Origin: Impatiens glandulifera
Taxonomy: Eukaryota; Streptophyta; Magnoliopsida; Ericales; Balsaminaceae
Length of the DNA stretch: 64,000 nt
NCBI RefSeq assembly: GCF_907164915.1
Contig: NC_061867.1
Span: 124,001 to 188,000 of the forward strand
Reading direction: 5' to 3'
This document shows, piece by piece, positions 55,201 to 64,000 of this stretch. Both the position numbers and the translations under genes were made by a program. The notes under the pieces are model-generated. The model saw only the letters and a program-made list of their open reading frames with translations. It was not told where the DNA came from and ran no database searches. Numbering within the stretch: the first letter of the stretch is position 1; every line of letters begins with the position of its first letter.

Positions 55201-58200
55201 CGTGAATGTTTTTCTTTGTGAGACCAGGGTTATTTCCTGTAGGAGGACAACACAATATCCCACAGTCATATGACCCTCTACTTCGGTCAAGTTGCTTTGA
55301 GTGAGAATCGAACTTGAGACCTCACATCCCAACTTTAATACTCTCTCCACTTTGAGCTAACACGGAATGGACTAGGGTTCTGAAGGGACGATCACACGTT
55401 GACACTTGGCTGACTAATTAATAGTCTTATTAATAAAAGTTGACCTTTTTAAAAAAAAAAGGATTGTATTTATCTTAACTATTTAATTGGATAGTAGTTA
55501 TATTTTTATTTTAGAATTAGGCTAATATAAAAACATATCTAAGTTACAACTATGAATATTGAATGAAATTATGAAAGATTCTATACTCCTCACCTTGATT
55601 TTCTCTTGGATTCTCATTTCCCCTTCTTGGATTGTTTAAACCATAGAGTTTGAACTCTATCACTACCCTAGGTGGATACTCGTGAATGACTCGATCCAAC
55701 CCAAATGAGGAAGCCCATAAAGTACTTGATTCAACTGAAAATTACTGGTTTTGAGGCCATTCGTCAAACAAAGGGTCAATATTAAAACTCTCACAGCATG
55801 TCGTCGTGGAATGTATGCAGAATAGGGTTGATGCCGAGACTCTCAGCGTTGTCGTCAAGTGTACGAGGGTTGCAGAACACTTGCTGACTAGACCAGAAAA
55901 AACTTTTACTGAAAACCAGACAAGACCTTCTCACCAGACTAGCCCTTTCACTCACCTAGCAAGCATGGAGAACCTGCTGGCTTGCTTACTCCCTTGGATC
56001 CAAGAATATAAAAAAACGGGACAACGGATTAAGTTTGTAACCCGCAAACAAACTTAACCATTTAACCAGGCGCAGAACTTGCCGCCTGACTGGATCGAAC
56101 CCAGGAACTTAGGGTTAGTATCCACCTCTTATTGCCGCCAGGCTAGAAGAGGGGATGGATCCAAGAATATATAACTAAACATAAAAATGTTTTTAGGCTA
56201 CTCCGGCGATGTGGAGGCAGCGGAATACAGGTCGTTGGACTTCTCAAGACTCAAAATGCTGCTGTGATACCATGAAGAGATTTAGTGCAGAGGAAGTTTT
56301 TGTTTTATTTTTGGATGTTTATTACATAATGAAACTATGCCTTGAAGAGGCACATAAAGTAATAATTAGGGAAGTCTAATTAAGAGAACACAAAACACTA
56401 AATAAGGTAAATACTACTAGGAAAGACTAATTATGAAATAATATAATCAACTAGGTAATTGACATATTTTCCACATTAAAGAATAGTATAGACACTGCTC
56501 TTCTATAATTTTCTTATATCAGTTTCTGGTCAAAGTTGAGTCTGTGATGTCTAACAGAAAATTTTAGATGTATTATATGATTTAATTGGATGAAGAAGAA
56601 AACTTAATCCTCTACATTAATATTTTTTTTTACATTTATTGTACGTGCAAAATAGAAGTGTAGATAATATATTCATCTAGCACATCAAGTTTTTGATATA
56701 CATAGAGAAAGTCCTTGTTCTTGGTTAACTGATAACGTATAAGGGGGGGGGGGGGGGGGGGAATCCTATTTAGTGTAGATCTTATTGAATAACAGATATT
56801 GTCTAAAACATTGAAGAATATGAGATACTCCTCAAAGTTTAGTTAAGAAAATTTGTTAAAGGAACAATTCCTCATCTTTGATTATTGCTCATCAATTTAA
56901 CTATTTTTACAGGGAGTAATTGAGTGTCCATGTCCAGACAGGGACATTCGAAGATTTGATGCTAACTTGAGGTTGTTTCCTCCCTTTATCGACAATGATC
57001 TGTGCCCTTTAACAATCAATAACACAACTCTTCAGTCATGCTATTTGAGAAATACGGAATGGGCTTGTGGAGTTTCTGTATATACAGGTACTTTATGTGA
57101 TTTACACTCGTGTAAATTGGTAGTAGTCAATTTGGTACTTTGTTCTGATCTTGTCAAGCAGTCGAGGGTAGACTATTGAAATTGTTAAGAGGCAAGAAAA
57201 AAGAGGAATGGTACTTACTTTGGAATTGAAAATGCTTTCTGTCTATGGAAATAGAACTAGAATTCAGAAGTAGAGCAAGACTGCTTATTTTTTAAGAGTG
57301 TCAACTTTTCATTAAAAAGGAAAGCGAGTAGTGTTCAAATACAAAAGCAGGTTACAAAAGTGATGTTTAAGCAAATAGCATGTAATAATTGTAAAAGAAA
57401 AGAACATTAGAGTCTGATGAGCATCAAGAAGAAGAACTTATTGCACTGAGTAACTGAGTTCATAGAAATATAGAAATTTGAATCAGTTTTGTTTATTGGG
57501 TAGTGCCACTCTACTATGAGGGCGCCGAGAACCCTTTTCGGTTCAAATATAAATTATGTCTTTAGGTAACCTTTTATGAGATACAATTAGATATTACAAT
57601 CTGAATTCCATCACCAAGCTATGTAAACTCTCTAGCTTGACAACTTTTAGACTTGTCTGTGGCTCCTGCATATCTCTTTCATGTCTGAATCTATATGTAT
57701 AAATTGCCATGCAGAAGATTGTTTTCTGTAAAGATATGGAGGATATAAAACCTTTTATACCCCTACTCCTAGTGTATTTAAGCATGGGCAAATATGAATA
57801 CATGCTTGATGTTGAATCAAAATTTAGGAAAATAAATCGTTGTAGTGTGTTATGAGGGGAAAGGATTAGGGCTAATGCCCTATGGACGGAGTAACGGTTT
57901 GTGGCAGTTACAAATAAAATATAATAAATTGATTAGTAGTGGTTATGTTGTAGTTAAGAAATGAATTAGTTGAATACTCTTGTTAGAGTTTCTATCTCTC
58001 TCATCCCAATTATATCCTCCCAAGCATCTAGGGTTCTATCTTTCCCCATTAATTTTTTTTCTTCTCATCTCAATACAATTCTCTTTGATTCATTGTAGCG
58101 TTTCATCAATTATACTCTTTGATTCTAGATATTAAACATAATTCTAGTTCAAGGTATATCATAATGTAAATACATATTCATTGTGCGTAGCTCATACTAT

Positions 58201-61200
58201 GGTCGACGCGATCTTGTGTTTACAAGGAAGTTTTTCCTTTTAAGGAAACTCATACTTCCCATACTGCCTATCTCCAGTATTGTCCATTGTCAGTTGCTAG
58301 TCAAAATGTATCCTTTCACACCTTGTTTATGTTGGCTAAGGACTTCTGCTATTGGGGTAAACTCCAGGGGAGTATATTGGTAATTTGCTTATACATGTTA
58401 TGTACTGGTTCTTCCCTTTGGTGAGTGGCTTCTGGGTTGCGGTATAAAATAAATTAAATCATTTTGCTTAGTTTACTCTTATTATACTTCCTATTACTTA
58501 TTCATTTGTGTCACTTCTGAATTCAACTTCAGGGAATGAGACCAAACTGGGTATGAGCAGGGGTGTACCTGAACCAAAGCTTACAGCTGTTGATGCAATG
58601 ATTGACAAGTTAACTGGAGCTATATTCGTTTTCCAGATAGTGGTTGTTGTTGTTCTGGGAATTGCTGGGAATGTCTGGAAGGATATGGAGTCGAGAAAGG
58701 TCCGTCCACTATTGCGTGATTTCTAGTTTTATTTATCTCTGTTATTCTGTAATTTTGGCATGTCCTTTTTTCCGTTCCTACGTGTTAGCCAATCTGTTGG
58801 CGCTTTTAGTTAGTTATTAATTTTTTTTGAAAAAAAGGTCAACTTTTTTTTTCTTATTTAATTTAAATTGCATCATCAAGATTTCCAATTCCTTCACATT
58901 GTGAACAATAATTTTCTTGAACTCATTTGGAAGGTAGTGACGAGTTTTCTTGTCTGAATCATAACCTATGTTGGGCATGAGAGTGCATCCCTTGAACTTT
59001 CTCCTTACCCGTGAATCAATACCTTTCGGACTTCTCCAGTTAGTCTTCACACAGATTCTGCGATCATACTGGGGCCTTTTGAATTGCTTAACATGCCTTT
59101 TCACTATCTTCTTAGTTAGTAGAGGAACTGCCATTTTACTTGTTAAGTCGCTCTGGTTTGAGCTGCTGACGGGCGAAAAAATGTCAATTTTTTTTATTGA
59201 AATCGAGAGTGGAACGCAAGAAACGTTCCTAAACAGTTTGCAGAAAAAAAGAGGGTGAAGAAAGAAAATCCAAAAATACAATAAAGTTAGATTTCGATAA
59301 GCTCGAGATAGTCCCATCCGATGCACATCTCCTTCTTGATTGATGCGAAAGTTTGGAGAAGAAAACCTTTAATCCTACCGGCTCCAAAACTATTTCCTTG
59401 AAAATTTCTCCTATTTCGTTCTTTCCATAATATCCACCACATAATAAGTGGGATATTAATAATAATATTGCATTCTGTTTTAGGGAATAACAAGAATCTT
59501 GCATAACTTCCACTTGTTTATGTTTTTACCTATGTATCTGTGGTAATCATGCCATATATTATGTCTCTTTATGTAGCAATGGTATGTTCAGTATCCAATT
59601 GAAGGTCCATGGTATGAACTGTTGGTCATCCCCTTGAGATTTGAGCTTCTTTGCTCCATTATGATACCTATATCTATAAAGGTATGTACATAGATGTTGC
59701 TTCACGGATTTCGTTTGTATGTTGTTTTGGCTATATTCTTTTGATGTGAAGCCTACCAATTATTTGTTTCAAAACATGCAACAGGACACTGTTTTTTACT
59801 GTTAATAGCATAAGTTTCACAAAAGATAGGTTACATCAAAGTTTGCTAGGTAGGGGAAAGAAAATAAAACATTTTAAAGAAGATTGTTCAGCATCAACAT
59901 TCTGGTGAAAAGAGCTACTTGTACGGCATGACCCTATGGGTGACTCAAGCAGCTTGCTATATCCTGCTATTTGCCTTTTTTGTTTAACTGATACTGAAAA
60001 ATTTAACCTTCAGTTTAAGAATCCCAGGGTCTTGAATTGATGCTAAAGATTTGGTATATGTCTAATTGCCACTGTATAACTTGTAAACTCTTTTCCTCTA
60101 ATCAAAGTATGGTACATATGCATGTTCTATCTACTTGTTTGAGATTTGAGTAGTTTCGTTATACTGGTTGTCAATTTAAGTAATTCTTGCAATTGCTTGG
60201 CCAACTTCAATATTGGTTGCTATACTGAAATACTTGTATTTAGATCATAACAATTATTGATACTCCATTCTGCTTTTTTGAATCACTGTCAATGAAAAAT
60301 TAGTGTCATTTTACCATCTACCCTTTAATATATTAAAAAATCTTCCCTATCTCAACTACGTTGATTACACCTTTACTATTACACAAGGATTACTTGTTTT
60401 ATTTACATTTAGGGGCTATATAATTCAAGAAAATGAACACATATCTGCCTTGGAACTCCCCCCACAATAAATTTAATCAAATAAAACAGAATGAAGAGTG
60501 TATGCTTTAATTTTACTCCAAATCTACTCTTGTCTATCCTTTCTTCACACCTTGAATTTTTTTAGAGATGTTGAATGAAAATATGTTGGGATCCTACATG
60601 TGCCTATTCAAACTTCCAGTCTAGTCTAACTTCCTCAATTTACTGCAAATGGTTAGGTATCTCTGGATCTGGTGAAGAGCTTGTATGCAAAATTTATTGA
60701 TTGGGATGAAGAGATGGTTGACCTAGAAACTGGCACTCCAGCACGTGCAGCAAAGTATTTTTAGATTGTTGTTTTCAGCATAAGGAAACATATAGACAAA
60801 TATATACTTCATTATCTAAGGTGTGATTATTTTTTATGACAGTACAGCAATTAGTGAGGACTTGGGGCAAGTTGAGTACATATTAACAGATAAAACAGGG
60901 ACGCTTACAGAGAACAAAATGATCTTCAAAAGATGTTGTATTGGTGGTATTTTCTATGGGAATGAGAATGGGGATGCCCTGAAAGGTTCGTAGTTCCCTT
61001 TCTTCCTTGTTTGACTACTTATTGCCTTGTGAGTTTTTCTGTTGGTCTGTTATTCTCATTCATGTTTTGTCATAATATTTTGCTCATAGTATTTCCTGGT
61101 TTTGGATAATTGCAACTGATTAGACAGGTTGTGATATAGAATAGACTGTAGATTTGAGATGAGATAAGAATGACCCTTGAATTGATAGCTTGGAATAACA

Positions 61201-64000
61201 GGACACTCTGTGAGAGGGGGGGCGGAAGATTGAATCACCATTCTATTTTATGAATGGATTTCCCCTGCTAGCTAAAGGTAGTATGGTAATAAGTAGTAGT
61301 ATAGGGTTAGTATGGTAATTAGTAGTGTAGTTAGTGGCTTAGTAGCTTATATATAGTAGAGTATGTATTTTTTGAATTAACTACTAATATATCATACTAC
61401 AACCATTTACAGTTGGATAGTTATTATTGATTTAATCAGCCTTAAGCTTTGCTTCAATGAAAATTACCCAGATTTGATATTCATCTTTGGTTGGACTGGG
61501 GAACAATCAATGTAAAGTTAGCTACATTTTCATTTCTATCTTCATTTACGGCGCTTATGTTCTTCCATAGCCTTGTCAGCTGTGCGGAACATCATTTACA
61601 AAATAGTATCTGAAAGTTAGGGAAACGGGATGAATATAGGATGACTGATGTATATCAACAAAACTTGCCAATTTATTTAAGATCCTTAGTACTATGGTCA
61701 TACTCTTTAATTATAACTGGTCAGCATTGTGTTACGACTTGAATTGTAACTAGTGTTTATGGGTTCTTGATTTCAAGAATCGAGTTCTTGATCTCTAGGA
61801 CCGGGTGGGAAATATATAATCAAAGTGCAGCGGAAGGGTTTTGTAATGAAGAATTGGGATGAGGGAAAAGAAGAATCAAGGATGAGAAGAGAATACTGCT
61901 GGTCTATACCAAACAGTCCAAAATAAATAATCAAAACAAAAAATACAATGGGGTGAAGAACTTTCACAAGTAACTTCATATATTCATTATTCTATAGATG
62001 GGTCCTTGGGGAAGAGGGATCAGCCTTATATAGGTGCTGATTTGCCCCAGAATATTCAGGATTTATTGTTACAACTACTAACAGAATTCAGTTGGTTAAA
62101 AACAGAAAAGTAAGACAAAACAAAATATAAAACTAAAAAACAGAAATCCAGCCCAAGTGCATAGGACCGTGGAGGGTGCTGGAATTATTCTGGGACCGCA
62201 GCATTTATTTCTGTACCTTAGCACATTGTTAACTTGAATATTGAAACTGGTCTTGCTTTTTGGAAGAATATAGATAAAACTGGTCTTGCCACTAACACAA
62301 GTTAAAACATATGACCAGAAGTTCATCATCACTTGTTTATTAGAATTCCAAGGAGTTTCTATTACACTTTCATGACATATCTCTTTTGTTTTTCTACTGA
62401 ATTGATGTATAAGGTGAATCTACCCCCGATTTAGTGGATAATGCACAAATGGGTTATAATAAATTTCCCATGCATGACCCAACAAGAAAAAAACAAGCCT
62501 AACTGGGGAGGCGTCTATGTATAAATAATTATTTAAACTAGGCTTGCTTAGTTTCTGTTTCACATTCAATGCTTTGACTTCTGAGTATAGTTGATTTATT
62601 TTATGTTGGTCTCATTTATTCCTTGTATGCTTGTATGCAGACTCAGAACTGCTCAACTCTGTTACCTGTGGATCACCTGATGTTATGCGCTTCCTCACTG
62701 TCATGGCAGTGTGCAATACTATCACACCAATTAAAAGGTGAATCTTATTTTCTCGAATACATCATATAATTGGAGCTAATTTATGTTCATATGCATTATT
62801 TTCGATTTAGTTCTTTTGGTTTCTGTGAAGAGAACTGTGACATTAAGTGTACATTACAAAAGGATTCCAACGGGGGCAAAAGGAAAAAAGAAAAGAAAAA
62901 TTAGAGCAAGAAAAATATAGTTTTTTTTTGTAATTCTTATATCTGGGTCTTGAGTGATCTTACTGACTATGTTTCTGTAGTAAAAATGGTTCAATATCAT
63001 ACAAGGGACAGTCTCAGGATGAGGAAGCTCTAGTACGTGCAGCAGCACAGATGCATGTATCCTTTATTAATAAGAGCACAAATATCCTTGGTAAACTTTC
63101 TCATGTTTGGATCTTAGGATTATAAGTTTCTTAGGATTAAAAGTTTATTTGTTGTTTACATCTTTCAGAAATCAATTTTAATGGTATCATGGTACAATAT
63201 GAAGTTCTGGACATTCTGGAGTTCACTTCTGATAGGAAAAGAATGTCAATAGTGTTGAAAGATTGCAAGGATGGTAAAATTCTCCTGTTGTCTAAGGGGG
63301 CAGATGAATCAATTCTTCCTCTTGCATTGACTGGTAACTCTTATCTACTTGACACCATTTTTTTTTGTGGGATTTTGATATAGCCTATAGCATCATGAAA
63401 CACATTAATTTGGATGTTATCCATGTTCTTGTGCATCCTACACCGGAACAAATGACAGGGCAACAAACACGAAGTTTTGCTGAAGCTGTTGAACATTATG
63501 CACAACAAGGACTAAGAACGTTATGCCTGGCTTGGCGTGAACTAGAAGAAGATGAATACATCGAATGGTCTTTGATTTTTAAAGAAGCAAATAGTTCATT
63601 GGTAGATAGGGAAGTAAGTATACTCACTACAGCTTTCATTTATTTCTCCCTTCTTCTGTTTCATATTTTTTTATCAAATGTAAACATATATCTTCATATG
63701 TCATTATGTCTACATGAATTGTATGTTTCTTGCTGATAATTTATTTTGCTGCTTCGTGCAGTGGAAAGTGGCTGAAGTCTGCCAAAGATTAGAGAAGAAC
63801 TTTGAAATCCTTGGGGTTGCTGCAATAGAAGATCGTCTACAAGTATCTGAAATTACACATTTGACATCTAGCATCATTTATCTTAGCATTTATGTATTCC
63901 TTGTTTGCCTAATGTGATCTAGACATAACTGGATATATCTTCATTCATATTTATCTGCCTTTTCAGGATGGCGTACCAGAGACAATTGAGACACTCAGGA
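52254..64000 (+). CDS. ALA2: P4-type ATPase, phospholipid flippase, ALA2-like (3' end outside window)
   Basis: Moves phospholipids from the outer to the inner leaflet of membranes at the cost of ATP. Fifteen coding exons visible: 52254-52378, 52827-53040, 53354-53470, 54162-54254, 56913-57087, 58533-58699, 59577-59681, 60657-60754, 60843-60985, 62641-62737, 62981-63090, 63169-63333, 63459-63613, 63762-63842, 63967-64000+. Phases join throughout, giving about 626 of an expected 1,100 residues. It starts [20 protein letters not shown], matching the ALA2 branch. The A-domain motif DGET is at residues 157-160. PIS in transmembrane segment 4 (IMIPISIK, about 326-332) is the P4-specific form. The phosphorylation motif DKTGTLT starts at Asp381, and KGAD follows in exon 12. 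Exon 4 ends in a GC donor (AAG|GCAAGA). Several introns carry transposons. No stops, so probably functional. Confidence 0.95.
55150..55372 (-). mobile_element. SINE-like segment inside the small LTR element
   Basis: On minus, TAGCTCAAAGTGG (55347-55359) resembles an A box and GTTCGATTC (55305-55313) a B box, 33 bases apart. A body of about 150 bp follows, running into A/T-rich sequence. Pattern only. Confidence 0.45.
56085..56150 (-). mobile_element. Second tRNA-like segment inside the small LTR element
   Basis: On minus, TAGCCTGGCGG (56135-56145) is followed after 33 bases by GGTTCGATCC (56092-56101), again the A box / B box layout. It could be the head of another SINE family. Confidence 0.4.
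56743..56761. repeat. G homopolymer, 19 bases
   Basis: An uninterrupted G run in flippase intron 4, about 150 bp upstream of exon 5. Its length may be uncertain because such runs are error-prone in sequencing. Confidence 0.95.
58820..59134 (-). pseudogene. Partial retrocopy of ribosomal protein L32 (eL32)
   Basis: From ATG at 59134, [20 protein letters not shown], then [20 protein letters not shown] and [20 protein letters not shown] match the first 88 codons of plant eL32 without frameshift or intron. Homology stops after ELEILMM (58871), about two thirds into the protein, and runs into an A-rich tail with AAAGTTGACC. Some normally conserved residues differ (for example SPK for RPK, KGC for KGV). 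The 5' leader before the ATG also looks like mRNA leader. It sits antisense in flippase intron 6. Confidence 0.85.
59170..59510 (-). pseudogene. LINE (L1-type) ORF2 C-terminal fragment upstream of the L32 copy
   Basis: The frame 59287-59493 reads [20 protein letters not shown], typical of the end of plant LINE ORF2 (WxxWxERNxRIF). It is followed by a stop, a short 3' UTR and an AATAAAAAAAATTGAC end at about 59185, directly before the L32 leader. The L32 copy thus stands between two LINE-type 3' ends. Confidence 0.65.
61730..62223 (-). mobile_element. Solo LTR of the chromovirus family in flippase intron 9
   Basis: 494 bp, TGTTACGACTT...TACCTTAGCA on plus, so on minus it starts TGCTAAGGTAC and ends AAGTCGTAACA. 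Perfect 5 bp target duplication CATTG (61725-61729 and 62224-62228). It matches the inner LTR at 27556-28048 closely, for example CAGCACCCTCCACGGTCC and GCACTTGGGC. No interior remains, the result expected from recombination between the two LTRs of a former full element. Confidence 0.93.

Larger units (their letters stand above)
54285..56475 (-). mobile_element. Small non-autonomous LTR retrotransposon in flippase intron 4
   Basis: Direct repeats 54285-54476 and 56273-56475 (about 200 bp) start TGAAGAGATTTA and end TTTTCCACA on plus. A perfect TTAAA target duplication flanks them (54280-54284, 56476-56480). Directly inside the right repeat, minus reads TGGTATCACAGCAGC (56258-56272), a primer site close to the initiator tRNA-Met type. 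The element therefore lies on minus, antisense to the gene. The 1.8 kb interior has no gag or pol, as in TRIM/LARD-type elements. Confidence 0.88.

Noticed and set aside
57850..58110. Possible further solo LTR starting TGTTATGAGGGG
   Set aside because: The start and a CATTGTAGCG-like end look LTR-like, but I found no second copy and no target duplication.
61300..61410. TAGTATGGTAAT repeats in flippase intron 9 as a separate transposon
   Set aside because: Only short imperfect repeats are present, and I could not define ends or duplicated target sites.

Overview
This window is nuclear DNA from a flowering plant, most likely a eudicot. The evidence is spliced genes with GT-AG introns, an Ogre/Tat-type Ty3 retrotransposon with a second RNase H, a chromovirus, a Helitron, MITEs, and three recognisable plant genes: the proteasome subunit RPN1, a PP2-B type F-box protein, and a P4-type flippase closest to ALA2. 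I cannot name the species. Roughly the left 60% is nested or decayed transposons and the right 40% is gene space.

Positions 1-19227 hold most of one large Ogre/Tat-like LTR retrotransposon on the minus strand. The right end is its 5' LTR (15844-19227), followed leftwards by a PBS, two tandem copies of the extra upstream ORF1 (one open, one with three stops), gag, aspartic protease plus G-patch, RT with two RNase H domains, integrase, and a 3 kb non-coding 3' region packed with short repeats. The 3' LTR (1-2910) is cut by the window edge. Part of the 3' region (about 3050-4050) is an array of small perfect hairpins whose stem sequences change in a compensated way. I regard this as the most unusual signal in the window.

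Positions 19228-25494 hold relic LTR-like repeats, an AT-rich foldback element, a composite of broken captured gene pieces (an FAD oxidoreductase, a kinase and GRV2/RME-8) and a hAT-like MITE. Positions 25500-32524 are a decayed chromovirus with a perfect CAATG target duplication and a second, related LTR and partly duplicated gag inside it. Positions 32530-37640 hold a hAT-like end, a 1 kb foldback element and a Helitron (35420-37047) with five tandem copies of its 5' end, each carrying a tRNA-like Pol III promoter pattern.

The gene space starts with a 5'-truncated twin-CX9C gene (37639-38620, minus), cut off next to half of a MITE. RPN1 follows on plus (25 coding exons, 38980-46496, complete). 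A convergent PP2-B-like F-box gene lies on minus (3 exons, 47053-48418). After AT-rich DNA with two related MITEs, an ALA2-like P4-ATPase gene starts at 52254 and runs off the window with 15 coding exons visible. Its introns host a small non-autonomous LTR element (TSD TTAAA), SINE-like segments, a chimera of a LINE with a partial RPL32 copy, and a solo LTR of the chromovirus family (TSD CATTG). The three genes are ordinary housekeeping or signalling genes and show no functional link to one another.
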